The notes beneath the pieces were generated by a model. It did not search any database. It was not told the DNA's origin and was given only the letters and a program-made list of their open reading frames with translations. From Vicinamibacteria bacterium (GTDB lineage: Bacteria; Acidobacteriota; Vicinamibacteria; Vicinamibacterales; UBA8438), in assembly GCA_022821235.1 (NCBI GenBank), contig JAJEEA010000327.1, positions 1-41,240 on the forward strand: a stretch of DNA of 41,240 nucleotides, given 5' to 3'. Positions 1 through 7,610 of this stretch are shown here, piece after piece. The position numbers and the translations under genes are program-made. Every line of letters starts with the position of its first letter. Positions within the stretch are counted from its first letter, which is position 1.

Positions 1-639
1 CCGACGCTGCGGACCGACGACGAGACCACCGCGCTGATGCTCGCCGTCGCCGGGAACCACACCCCGGTGGCGCGCCTGCTCCTCGAGACCGGCGCCGCGG
101 TCTCGGCCCGCTCGACGAACCGGTTCACGCCGCTGCTCTTCGCCGCCCAGCAGGGCAACCTCGAGGCGGCCGACCTCCTGCTCGCGGCCGGGGCCGACGT
201 GAACGAGTCGGCGCCGGACGGCATCGGCGGCAACACCAACGCGCGGTCGCGCTACGTGCCCGACACCGACGCCGCAGCCCTGCTCGTGGCCATCGACAGC
301 GGCCACCCCGAGCTGGCCCGCTTCCTGCTGGCGCGGGGCGCCGACCCCGACCACGACGGCGCCGGGCGCACCGCCCTGCACGCCGCCGTGCAGCGCAAGA
401 TGCCCGAGGTGGTCGCGGCCCTCCTCGAGCACGGCGCCGACCCCGACCCCCGGATGACGAAGCGGCTGCCGTTCGTCTCGCGGCGCATCACGCAGGGCCA
501 CGGGCTCTCGCCATCCAACATCGGGGCCACGCCGTTCTTCCTCGCGGCCAGCTACAACGACCTCGAGAGCATGCGGATCCTCGTGGAGGGCGGGGCCGAC
601 CCGACGCTGCGGACCGACGACGAGACCACCGCGCTGATG
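1..639 (+). repeat. 39-bp exact direct repeat (1-39 and 601-639)
   Basis: Positions 1-39 and 601-639 are identical, encode PTLRTDDETTALM, and diverge immediately afterwards. In the second copy the peptide fits its surroundings, following GGADP. In the first copy it begins exactly at the window edge. That is what a chimeric or graph-overlap contig end looks like, although gene conversion between ankyrin units is possible. Confidence 0.8.
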
Positions 640-1065
640 GTGGCGGCGGGCGGCGACTACGTGGAGGGCGCGGACAAGTACGGCGTCCGCTGGTTCGGCG
701 ACAACCTGGCGCTGCAGGAGTCGGCCCTGGAGGCCGCGAAGTACCTGCTCGACCTCGGCCTCGACGTCAACGCCCGGAACATCCACGAGCAGACCACGCT
801 CCACGGCGCCGTCTACCTCGGCGGGACCCTGCTCGTGCCGTACCTCGTCGAGCAGGGGGCCCGGATCGACGTCGTCAACGTCCGCGGGCAGACGCCCTGG
901 ATGATCGCGGCCGAGGGCGAGTACCGCTCCGGCTCGTTCTACACCCACGAGGAGACGGGCGAGGTGCTCGAGCGGCTCGGGGCCGACATGACCCTGGGCG
1001 AAGACCTGGGACCGAACTTCCGCGACATCCTGGCCGCACGCGAGCAGCAGCAGCAGCAGCAGTAG
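1..1065 (+). CDS. Ankyrin-repeat protein, 5' end missing
   Basis: The frame is open from the first base and ends with TAG at 1063-1065, so the N-terminus lies outside the window. About 354 codons remain. Ankyrin-type units recur through the protein, for example TPLLFAAQQGNLEAADLLLA, TALHAAVQRKMPEVVAALLE and a later TTLHGAVYLGG, each with the usual GADP/GADVN turn. The C-terminus is six glutamines encoded by a CAG run just before the stop. Ankyrin stacks are protein-binding scaffolds; the partner cannot be read from sequence. The first 39 nt duplicate 601-639 exactly, and the join at codon 13 may be artificial (see findings). The family assignment is firm and the function unknown. Confidence 0.85.
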   Translation, partial: PTLRTDDETTALMLAVAGNHTPVARLLLETGAAVSARSTNRFTPLLFAAQQGNLEAADLLLAAGADVNESAPDGIGGNTNARSRYVPDTDAAALLVAIDSGHPELARFLLARGADPDHDGAGRTALHAAVQRKMPEVVAALLEHGADPDPRMTKRLPFVSRRITQGHGLSPSNIGATPFFLAASYNDLESMRILVEGGADPTLRTDDETTALMVAAGGDYVEGADKYGVRWFGDNLALQESALEAAKYLLDLGLDVNARNIHEQTTLHGAVYLGGTLLVPYLVEQGARIDVVNVRGQTPWMIAAEGEYRSGSFYTHEETGEVLERLGADMTLGEDLGPNFRDILAAREQQQQQQ

Positions 1066-1087
1066 TCCGCCAGCACCGCATCGGCGC

Positions 1088-1121
1088 CTCCGGCCCCGCC
1101 GTTTCGGTGGCGGGGCCGGAG
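1088..1121. terminator. Strong hairpin between convergent genes
   Basis: A perfect 13-bp GC stem (CTCCGGCCCCGCC, 1088-1100) pairs with 1109-1121 around an 8-nt loop. It lies 22 nt after the ankyrin stop and upstream of the 3' end of the convergent GlcG-like gene. There is no U-tract, so it is either an intrinsic-like terminator without U-run or a 3'-end stabiliser serving both genes. Confidence 0.6.
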
Positions 1122-1203
1122 CCCCGACCAACGTCCGACCCCCGCCACGAGGACCGGCCCGCCTTCGGCGCTACAAGCCTCGCCGGCGTCCCGCGGCGCG
1201 GGC

Positions 1204-1629
1204 TCAGCCCAGACTCGCCAGCAGGGCGTCGAGGCCGGCCTGGGCCACGACCTCGTCCTGGTCGGGGGTGCCCGAGCTGCAGCCGATGCCGGCCACGATC
1301 TCGTCGTTCACGAACACCGGCAGGCCGCCCGCCACGATCATGAAGCGGCCCTGGTTGCTGACGTGGATGCCGAACGCGGGGCCGCCCGGCCCGCTCACCT
1401 CGCCGTAGGCCCGCGTCGAGCGCCGCGCCGCGGCGGCGGTGAACGCCTTGTTGATGGCCACGTCGATGCTCGTGATGCGGCCGCCGTCCATGCGGTGGAA
1501 CATCAGCAGGCTGCCGTTGTCGTCGGTGATCGCGATGTCCATGTCGACGCCGATCTCGCGCGCCTTGGCCTCGGCCGCGGCCATCATCACCCGCGCGTCG
1601 TCGAGGGTCAGCTTCTGGGCTGTTCGCAT
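1204..1629 (-). CDS. GlcG/HbpS family protein (DUF336)
   Basis: 141 aa, the usual single-domain length for this family. It starts MRTAQKLTLDDARVMMAAAE, typical of GlcG/HbpS proteins, followed by the conserved DIAITDDNGSLLMFHRMDG strand and the glycine-rich GGLPVFVNDEIVAGIGCSSG segment near the C-terminus. HbpS members bind haem or cobalamin-type ligands or act as extracellular sensors; GlcG is encoded with glycolate oxidase. Here it stands alone, so the ligand is unknown. No signal peptide is visible. A GGAGG lies about 10 nt before the ATG, and a perfect TATAAT on the minus strand at 1658-1653 is a likely -10 box. The gene is divergent from the XRE regulator, whose operator palindrome lies just beyond. 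Confidence 0.82.
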   Translation of the reverse strand: MRTAQKLTLDDARVMMAAAEAKAREIGVDMDIAITDDNGSLLMFHRMDGGRITSIDVAINKAFTAAAARRSTRAYGEVSGPGGPAFGIHVSNQGRFMIVAGGLPVFVNDEIVAGIGCSSGTPDQDEVVAQAGLDALLASLG

Positions 1630-1652
1630 GAAGTCTCGTCCTCCCGCCGCGA

Positions 1653-1701
1653 ATTATAAGTGGGCGGGCAGGCGCGGGGTATAGCCAATCGGCTATACAA
1701 T
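1653..1701. promoter_or_regulatory. Divergent promoter region with palindromic operator
   Basis: 1679-1698 is the dyad GTATAGCCAATCGGCTATAC: perfect 8-bp arms around a 4-nt centre. It overlaps a good -10 box (TACAAT, 1696-1701) for the rightward XRE gene, whose ATG is at 1708, about where transcription would start, suggesting a leaderless mRNA. TATAAT read on the minus strand at 1658-1653 is the likely -10 for the GlcG-like gene. The placement suggests XRE autorepression and perhaps control of both genes. No good -35 is visible on either side. Confidence 0.65.
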
Positions 1702-1707
1702 GGCGTG

Positions 1708-2034
1708 ATGGTCCTCCGCAACCTCGTCCGCGAGGCCCGCAAGCGGGCCGGACTCACCCAGGCCGACCTTGGCCGCCGCGCGGGCGTCCCGCAGTCGACC
1801 GTCGCCCGCATCGAGTCCGGGACCCGCACCCCCTCCACCGAGCTCGTCGAGCGGCTCGTCCGGGCCGCCGGTCTCGAGATCCGCGTCAGTCTCGGCGAGC
1901 CCGACCCGGGAACGAGCTCCCTGTTCCCGCACACCCTCCGGCGAACGCCCGCCGAGCGTCTTGCCGACGCCGCCCGCACCGCGCGGTTCGTCCTGCGCGG
2001 GCGCCGTGAGTTGCACGGGCGAAGCCGTGGCTGA
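1708..2034 (+). CDS. XRE-family HTH regulator, antitoxin-like
   Basis: 108 aa from ATG 1708. The N-terminal half is a Cro/C1-type helix-turn-helix (LVREARKRAGLTQADLGRRA, then GVPQSTVARIESGTRTPSTE). The C-terminal tail (TPAERLADAARTARFVLRGR) is short and basic, as in regulators paired with nucleotidyltransferase partners. I chose ATG 1708 because it begins directly at the HTH and follows the -10 box; GTG 1705 or ATG 1660 would read through the operator. Its last 8 nt overlap the likely GTG start of the next gene, implying translational coupling. The role inferred is DNA-binding autoregulator and possible antitoxin of a two-gene module. Confidence 0.8.
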   Translation: MVLRNLVREARKRAGLTQADLGRRAGVPQSTVARIESGTRTPSTELVERLVRAAGLEIRVSLGEPDPGTSSLFPHTLRRTPAERLADAARTARFVLRGRRELHGRSRG

Positions 2035-2548
2035 GCCACCTTTCGACCCCGCCGCGATGCTGGCCGCATTGGCCGGGGCCGACGTTCGTTTCGTCCTCAT
2101 CGGCGGCATGGCCGCCATCCTGCACGGGGACGTCGGCGTCACCATCGACATCGACATCACGCCCGCGTACGACCCCGACAACCTCCACAGACTCGCCAAT
2201 GCACTGCACGCCATCGACGCGCGCATTCGCACCGACGACGCTCCGCACGGCCTCCCCTTCGACTGCTCGGCCGAATTCCTCCGCAATCTGGGCCCCGACG
2301 CCATCCTGAACCTCACGACACGCGCCGGCGCCCTGGACATCACTTTCTCGCCGGCCGGCACCGGCGGCTACCGCGATCTCGAACGGGACGCCGTCCCGAT
2401 GACGGCGACCGAGGGCGTCTCCGTGCTCGTCGCGTCCCTGGCCGACGTAATCCGCTCGAAGAGCGCCGCCGACCGCGAGAAGGACCGGCGGGCCCTGCCG
2501 CGACTGCACGAGCTGCTCGAACGGACGTCGGGGAACCGGCGCGACTGA
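2027..2548 (+). CDS. Nucleotidyltransferase-fold protein (AbiEii/MNT-like), possible toxin
   Basis: About 173 aa from GTG 2027; ATG 2057 and GTG 2006 are alternatives. The N-terminal half carries the minimal NTase signature VLIGGMAAILHG followed by DIDIT, matching the GG/S...DxD core of pol-beta-like nucleotidyltransferases, with a second acidic position in ALDITF. The C-terminal part (ADVIRSKSAADREKDRRALP) is the usual segment reading out of the fold. Coupled HTH-NTase gene pairs are common in high-GC bacteria and are usually viewed as toxin-antitoxin or abortive-infection modules. The sequence alone does not show whether this enzyme modifies tRNA, protein or a small molecule. Confidence 0.75.
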   Translation: MAEPPFDPAAMLAALAGADVRFVLIGGMAAILHGDVGVTIDIDITPAYDPDNLHRLANALHAIDARIRTDDAPHGLPFDCSAEFLRNLGPDAILNLTTRAGALDITFSPAGTGGYRDLERDAVPMTATEGVSVLVASLADVIRSKSAADREKDRRALPRLHELLERTSGNRRD

Positions 2549-2698
2549 ACGGATGGGCGGGCCTGACCCTGGACGGCAACCGCGGTGTGCCTCCCGCGAG
2601 AGGCTGAAACGGGCGGGAACCTGGCCGCGGGCGATTCCCCGGGTCCCGCCGAAGTCCTCCGAACCGGGTGACGGACGCCCGTGATAGGATGCCGCGTC

Positions 2699-3841
2699 AT
2701 GAAACGAACACTGCGTCACGTCGCCGTCGCGGGGGCGCTCTGCGCCCTGCCGCTCGCCACGCCGACCGCGGCCGCACAGGAGAGAACGCCCGTGGACGTC
2801 GCATCGCTGGGACCGCAGATCGGAGAGACCGTGCCCGACTTCGCGTTGCCCGACCAGAACGGCCGCGTCCGGACGCGCGACTCGATCCTGGGCCCCAACG
2901 GCGCGATCCTGCTGTTCCACCGCTCGGCCGACTGGTGACCGTACTGCAAAGCGCAGCTCGTGGAGCTGCAAGACCGTCTGGAAGAGCTTCGGGGGCGCGG
3001 CCTCGGCGTCGCCGCCATCAGCTACGACTCGCAGGAGGTGCTGGCCGACTTCAGCCGGCGGCGCGGCGTCAGCTTCCCGCTCCTCGCCGATGACGACTCG
3101 GCCGTCATCACCGACTTCGGCATCCTGAACACCGTCGCCATCGAGGCGCAAGGACCCAACGGCGACCACCCCGACGTGGTGGCCGACGTGGCGAAGTACG
3201 TGTCGGTGTTCGGGGCGGGCTCGAACATCGTCGGCACGCCGTACCCGGGCACCTTCATGCTCGACGGCGAGGGCCGCGTGACGGCGCGGTTCTTCGAGGA
3301 GTTCTACCGCGAGCGGAACACCACCGCCAACGTGATGCTCCGGCTCGGCGAGGGGCTGTCGCCCATCGAGGCCATCGAGGGCGAGACCGCCCACCTGAAG
3401 TTCACGGCGTACGCCAGCGACCCGGCCATCACCGTCGGGACCCGCTTCTCGGTCGCCGTCGAGATCGAGCCGAACCCCGGCATGCACCTCTATGCCCCGG
3501 GGGCCGACGAGCTCGGCTACCGGGTGATCGGGATGTCCCTCGCGCCGGTGCCGCACGTCCGGTTCGAGCCGGTGGCGTTCCCCGCGTCCGAGATCTACCA
3601 CTTCGAGCCCCTCGACGAGCACGTGCCCGTCTACCAGGCCCCGTTCACCCTGCTGCAGGAGGCGGTGGTGTCCGGCGAGCCGGGCGTGGAGGAGGCCCTC
3701 GCCGAGGTCGACGCGGTGACGTTCTCCGGCTCGCTCGACTATCAGGCGTGCGACGACCGCCTGTGCTACGACCCGGTGTCGGTGCCGCTGTCGTTCACCT
3801 TCGAGGTCGACCTGCTCGACCGGCAGCGGGCGAACCGGTAG
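2699..3841 (+). CDS. Probable selenocysteine redoxin (UPYC) fused to DsbD-alpha-like domain
   Basis: Read through an in-frame TGA at 2936-2938, this is 380 aa. Residues 1-27 are a signal peptide (MKRTLRHVAVAGALCALPLA, cut near TAAAQ). Residues 38-215 are an AhpC/TSA-type redoxin: GETVPDFALPDQNGRVRT, then RSADW-U80-PYC83-KAQLVELQ, where relatives have CPYC, and later GTPYPGTFMLDGEGRV. Residues 228-375 resemble the DsbD N-terminal domain and end in LDYQACDDRLCYDP with a Cys pair at 351/356. The UGA replaces the attacking Cys, and a SECIS-like hairpin follows. It is predicted to be a periplasmic thiol oxidoreductase or peroxidase. The alternative is a Cys gene with a TGC-to-TGA mutation or error. 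TAGGAT at 2685-2690 is a possible -10, giving a nearly leaderless mRNA. Confidence 0.72.
2939..2969 (+). promoter_or_regulatory. Candidate bacterial SECIS hairpin
   Basis: Fourteen nt after the TGA, 2953-2969 reads GCAGCTCGTGGAGCTGC: a perfect 7-bp stem with a GUG apical loop. The first loop G lies 21 nt after the UGA. Known bacterial SECIS elements place a short stem-loop, with G at the start of the loop and often GU, at this distance. The same bases encode the conserved AQLVELQ, and GC-rich codons for that peptide form a similar hairpin by themselves, so it supports but does not prove Sec insertion. Confidence 0.55.
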
Positions 3842-3859
3842 CCCACTCCGGCACTCTTC

Positions 3860-3894
3860 CCGATGTCCGCGCCACCGTTCGGCGCGGACATCGG
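3860..3894. terminator. Perfect 14-bp hairpin after the redoxin gene
   Basis: CCGATGTCCGCGCC (3860-3873) pairs perfectly with 3881-3894 around a 7-nt loop, 18 nt after the redoxin stop. There is no U-tract. It probably acts as a terminator or 3'-end block that isolates the downstream ATPase gene. Confidence 0.6.
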
Positions 3895-3984
3895 CACATC
3901 AGCGGCGCCTCGCCGTTTCCGCCCCCCGACAACCAAGCTCAGGCTCACCGTTCCGTGACGGGCGGCGGTTATCATGTGGTTTCC

Positions 3985-5259
3985 GTGGAACTCCGACGTT
4001 TCAGTCTCGAACGGTACAAGGGATACGCACAGCGGGCCGAGGTGGAGCTGGCTCCGCTGACCATCCTGGTGGGGCCCAACAACTCGGGCAAGACCGCTCT
4101 GGCCCAGGCGATCCAGTTGCTGGCGGGCGGCCTGGCTCCCCCGGACGGCGAGGCGCGGGAACCGCTGCCGCTCGAATCCGGCGGGCTCCGGCACGGCGAG
4201 TCCTTCGAGGACCTCGTGACCGGGCGCCCCGTGCACGGTCGACTGCAGCTCTCCATCACCCTGGCGGGCGAGAGCGGCGAATTCTCGCTATCGACCACCG
4301 TCAGGAACGTCGTGGCGCCGGGACGACCGCCTGAACGGCAGATTTCGCACTGGCGGCTGCAGAACGACGACCGGGAGATCGTTGCCGAGAGGCAGGGGTT
4401 CGACGAAGCCGCCGACTATCGCATTTCGGTCCCCGGGGATTCCCCGGAACTTCGAACCGTTGCTTGGCGGGGGCTGCTCCCCGCGCAACCCGACAAGCTT
4501 GCGGAGTGGCTCGGCCCGCCGGTTGACGCGTTGGAGACCTGGGCCGCCGGTGTTCGTCACCTGCGTTGCCCGCGCCGCCTCCTGCCCCCGCCTTTTCTCG
4601 CGACGGAACGCGCGCCGGCGAGCATCGGACCCGACGGGCGCAACGCGCCGCTGGCCCTGGCCGCCGACGATGCGTTACGCGAATCGGTTGGCGACTGGCA
4701 CCGCAGGACCTTCGGCGTGCGAATTGATCTGGCTGCGCAGGGAAGGTACCTCGATCTGGTGACCGCGACGCCGCTCGGCGGCGGCAACGTAGGCCTCGGG
4801 CAAGCGGGCTGCGGACTCTCCCACGTGCTGCCGGTTGTGCTCATGGCGCTGTCGGCGCACCGGGCCGGTCCCGGCGTCGACTTCATCGAACATCCCGAGG
4901 CCGAACTCCATCCCGCAGCGCACGCGGACGTCGCAGAGTTCCTGCTTGAGAACCTTGCTGGACCCTCACGAACCCTGATCGTCGAGACACATTCGGAGAT
5001 GATTCTGCTCCGCGTCCGGCGCTGGGTCGCGGAGGGGCGGCTGCCGGCCGGGGACGTGCTGGTCTACTGGGTTCACACGGACCCGGAGCGCGGATCCATG
5101 CTGCAGAAAATCGGAGTACGCGAGAACGGGGAGATGGAGACGTGGCCAGCCGGCGTCTTCATCGAGAGCTACGAGGAGGTCCTCTCCATCCGGCGCGCCG
5201 CCAGGGACAAGGAATCGCCGGACGGCGTTGAGCATCGAGTCGGCGTTCCTTCGAGATGA
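3985..5259 (+). CDS. AAA family ATPase (OLD/DUF3696-like)
   Basis: 424 aa from GTG 3985 (MELRRFSLERYKGY); GTG 3976 is an alternative. Walker A is GPNNSGKT at residues 30-37, in the N-terminal position typical of SMC/OLD-like ATPases that begin with a short strand and LTILVGPNNSGKT. Near residues 298-315 is VDFIEHPEAELHP, the Walker B/D-loop region (EHPE in place of DEPE). VETHSEMILLRVRRWVAEG near 333 is the switch His segment. No TOPRIM nuclease follows, and the protein ends soon after a WPAGVFIESYEEVL segment typical of DUF3696-type ATPases. Such ATPases often work with a partner in defence or repair, but no intact partner gene follows. GC content is lower than in neighbours, a hint of acquisition. 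Confidence 0.78.
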   Translation: MELRRFSLERYKGYAQRAEVELAPLTILVGPNNSGKTALAQAIQLLAGGLAPPDGEAREPLPLESGGLRHGESFEDLVTGRPVHGRLQLSITLAGESGEFSLSTTVRNVVAPGRPPERQISHWRLQNDDREIVAERQGFDEAADYRISVPGDSPELRTVAWRGLLPAQPDKLAEWLGPPVDALETWAAGVRHLRCPRRLLPPPFLATERAPASIGPDGRNAPLALAADDALRESVGDWHRRTFGVRIDLAAQGRYLDLVTATPLGGGNVGLGQAGCGLSHVLPVVLMALSAHRAGPGVDFIEHPEAELHPAAHADVAEFLLENLAGPSRTLIVETHSEMILLRVRRWVAEGRLPAGDVLVYWVHTDPERGSMLQKIGVRENGEMETWPAGVFIESYEEVLSIRRAARDKESPDGVEHRVGVPSR

Positions 5260-5350
5260 TCCTGCGCACACGGTGGGATAGCCGACAGCGGACCAGACCA
5301 CCGGTTCGCCGCGCTACGTGCGGTCCGGAGAGCAGTCGGATTTCAGATCT

Positions 5351-5520
5351 TCAGCGCTCTTCGCGCAGAGCTTCCAGTTCGGCGACGGCCTCGAGATCGC
5401 GGACGCGACGCTCAGCTCGAGGTTCTCGCGCAGCAGGGTCCGGTCGATTTCCTTCTAGCAGGCCTCGGTGACCGGGTCGAGCAGGCCGCGGGAGCTCGGC
5501 GCGTCATACGGCCAGTCCAT
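5351..5520 (-). pseudogene. Broken small gene, unrecognised
   Basis: From ATG 5520 the minus strand reads MDWPYDAPSSRGLLDPVTEA, Cys, TAG (5457-5455), then KEIDRTLLRENLELS. A one-base shift near 5410 is needed to continue as RRVRDLEAVAELEALREER and stop at 5353-5351. The IDRTLLRENL...LEAV pattern resembles short proteins found beside nucleotidyltransferases, but I do not recognise a named family. One nonsense codon plus one frameshift in about 56 codons suggests decay. The rest of 5260-5550 holds only the antisense shadow of this gene. Confidence 0.4.
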
Positions 5521-5550
5521 ACCGAACCGGGCGCTCCGCCGGTCGCCTCG

Positions 5551-6951
5551 TCAGCGCCGGTCGCCCGCCTCGGGGGCTCCCAAATCGAGGGCGACGATGC
5601 GGGCGCGGTCGCGGGCGTAGAGGGTGGTCCCGACCAGGGTCGGCACCGTCCACGACCGCGTGTCGAAGAGCTGCGTGGTGGCGAGCCGCTCGAGGCCGCT
5701 CGGGCTGAGGCGGACGAGGGAGAGGTCGCCGTCCTCCTCGAGGACGATCGCCTTGCCGTCGCCGTAGACCATGGTGGCGCGGCTGAAGCCGCGCTCGCGC
5801 CACGCGGTCTCGCCGGTCTCCAGGTGGGTGGCGGTGAACACGGCGGCTGCGCCCTGGCCGCTCGTGCCGTAGATGAAGCCGTCGATCCGGAGCACGTTGA
5901 GGAACGTGAACCGCAGGCGGCGGTCCTCCCACAGCAGCTCGGTCCGCACGACGTCCCCGTCGGGCACGAGGCGGATGGCCTGGCTGCCGCCGATGTAGCC
6001 GGACGAGAAGAACAGCACACCGGTCTCGGGGTCGTAGTGGGGAATCTGGAAGTTGAAGTCGTTGCCGGCGTCGTGGGGGTGGGCCCAGAGCACGCGGCCG
6101 GTGTCGGGGTCCATGCCGACCACCGCCTGGCCGGCGAAGACCACCGCGTGGGTCCGGCCGCCGACCGGGATGAGCCCCACGGGGGCGTGCGACACGAGGA
6201 AGCTGCCGCTCTGCCACACCACCTCGCCGTCGCTCTGGCGCAGCGCCATCACCGCCTGTCCGGGACCGCCGACCTGCAGGAGGATGGTGTCCTTGTACGG
6301 CGTCGGGCTCGTCCCCGACCCCGGCTTGATCATCGAGCGGATGAGCAGGGGCGGCGCCCCGAAGTCGGTGATGAGGTTCTTCGACCACAGCAGCTCGCCG
6401 GTCTCGGGGTCGAAGACGTGCAGCTCCTTGTTGCTGCCGACGGTGAACAGGCGGCCGCCCGCGAGCAGCGGCGTCGCGTGCGGCCCCGCCCCCTGGCCGA
6501 AGTCCTGGTTCTTCGAGGCGTACTCGTGCTCCCAGAGCGTCGCTCCCGTCGCCGCGTCGAGGGCGACGACCGCCTCGCGCGGCGTCCAGGGGGCGCCGCC
6601 GCCCTCGCCGTGCGAGACGCGGTACATGGTGAAGAGCCGCCCGCCGGAGACGAGGATGGAGGAATGCCCGGCGCCCAGGGGCCGGCTCCAGATCTCGGGC
6701 GGGCCCGCGGGCGGCCACTGCTCGGCGAGGCCGGTCGACTCGGCCGTGAAGTCGCGGTTGCGCCCCGCCCACTGGCGCCACTCTCCCTCCCGGGCGCCCG
6801 CCACACCCACCTGGTCGCCCGCCGCACCCGCCTGGTCGCCCGCCGCACCCGCCTGGTGGCCCGCCGCGCCCGCCTGGCCGCCCGCGGTCGCGGCGACCGG
6901 GAGGGCGACCATGGCGGCCAGGCAGAGGACCGCGGCCGGGAGCATCCGCAT
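5551..6951 (-). CDS. Secreted PQQ-like (BamB-type) beta-propeller protein
   Basis: 466 aa from ATG 6951, chosen because it begins a clean signal peptide (MRMLPAAVLCLAAMVALPVA). An upstream ATG at 7044 overlaps the previous stop as ATGA and would add 31 residues. After four 7-residue GDQAGAA-like repeats comes EWRQWAGRNRDFTAESTGLA, then propeller blades with VVALDAATGATLWEHEYA, HVFDPETGELLWSKN, VMALRQSDGEVVWQSG and VVGMDPDTGRVLWAH: classic PQQ-like repeats with W at blade ends. No dehydrogenase active-site set or cytochrome motif is evident, so a structural or binding role is likelier than enzyme. It is probably periplasmic and co-transcribed with the upstream secreted protein. Confidence 0.85.
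   Translation of the reverse strand: MRMLPAAVLCLAAMVALPVAATAGGQAGAAGHQAGAAGDQAGAAGDQVGVAGAREGEWRQWAGRNRDFTAESTGLAEQWPPAGPPEIWSRPLGAGHSSILVSGGRLFTMYRVSHGEGGGAPWTPREAVVALDAATGATLWEHEYASKNQDFGQGAGPHATPLLAGGRLFTVGSNKELHVFDPETGELLWSKNLITDFGAPPLLIRSMIKPGSGTSPTPYKDTILLQVGGPGQAVMALRQSDGEVVWQSGSFLVSHAPVGLIPVGGRTHAVVFAGQAVVGMDPDTGRVLWAHPHDAGNDFNFQIPHYDPETGVLFFSSGYIGGSQAIRLVPDGDVVRTELLWEDRRLRFTFLNVLRIDGFIYGTSGQGAAAVFTATHLETGETAWRERGFSRATMVYGDGKAIVLEEDGDLSLVRLSPSGLERLATTQLFDTRSWTVPTLVGTTLYARDRARIVALDLGAPEAGDRR
6796..6879 (-). repeat. Four 21-bp tandem repeats in coding sequence
   Basis: Four consecutive 21-bp units (6796, 6817, 6838, 6859) encode variants of the heptapeptide GDQAGAA just after the signal peptide of the propeller protein. 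Copy number probably varies among strains without affecting frame, giving a flexible linker of adjustable length. Confidence 0.85.
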
Positions 6952-7040
6952 CGGTATCTCGTCTCGCGTCCCAAGCCGGTCGAACGCCGACCGGAGCCGA
7001 CCGGCGGCCAGGAACCTGCGGCCCGGCGTCTCGCCTCTCG

Positions 7041-7610
7041 TCATCGCGGCGACCCCTCTCGTGCGACGCCCCCGCCGGCGGCCGCGGGCACGTCCTGCGG
7101 GAACTCCCTGCACGGCATGGCCCACGTCTCGCAGGCGCCGACGGGGCGATCCGACCGGTAGACGAGCCGGTTGCGCGTCTCCCCCCCGGGCGTCCCCGTC
7201 GTCACCTCGATGGTGAGGGTCCCGCCGTCCCGGCTCAGCGACATGACCTCGTGCATGGTCATGTCTCCCTGCGTACCCTCCGCCACCAGCCGATCGCCCT
7301 CCCACCGCGACGCCGCCCGCATGGTGGTGTCGCGGCCGACGGGAATGGTGAGCTCGCGCCCCGGCGCATAGGACCAGGCCTTGAGGCCGTTGGTCTCGGC
7401 GCCGACGACCACCGTGCCGTTGGCGGCGTGGACGATGAACAGACGCCCCACGTCGTCGCCGCCGCGGCCGCCGCTGAACGCGGGCGCGGTGACGTCGCTC
7501 GCCTCGCGGTCGAGCGTCCACATCCCGGAGAAATCGGGGCGCTGCGCGGACGCGAACCCCGCGACCAGGAGCAGCCCCGCTACCGAACCGATGTATCTCG
7601 CACCGCTCAC
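7041..7610 (-). CDS. Small secreted protein of unknown function
   Basis: 189 aa from GTG 7610, fixed by an AGGAGG six nt upstream. Residues 1-22 (MSGARYIGSVAGLLLVAGFA, cut after ASA) form a signal peptide. The mature part begins QRPDFSGMWTLDREASDV, a common acidobacterial secreted-protein opening (PDFSGTWxLD) that precedes a lipocalin-like beta-rich domain; later segments such as LTIEVTTGTPGGETRNRLVYR fit that. The last codons overlap the ATG at 7044 of the propeller gene, so the two form one transcript. Function unknown. Confidence 0.75.
   Translation of the reverse strand: MSGARYIGSVAGLLLVAGFASAQRPDFSGMWTLDREASDVTAPAFSGGRGGDDVGRLFIVHAANGTVVVGAETNGLKAWSYAPGRELTIPVGRDTTMRAASRWEGDRLVAEGTQGDMTMHEVMSLSRDGGTLTIEVTTGTPGGETRNRLVYRSDRPVGACETWAMPCREFPQDVPAAAGGGVAREGSPR

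Noticed and set aside
1024..1065. Poly-Gln tail as a frameshift sign
   Set aside because: The CAG run is in frame and ends in a proper stop followed by a hairpin, so the C-terminus is plausible as it is.
2936..2938. TGA read as Trp (code change)
   Set aside because: Many clear genes here end at TGA with 4-nt ATGA/GTGA overlaps, so TGA is a normal stop. Trp after W79 would also not restore the CxxC motif.
5256..5471. Small plus-strand frame starting in the ATPase stop
   Set aside because: Arg/Ser-rich low-complexity sequence; the opposite strand gives a more protein-like, though broken, reading.
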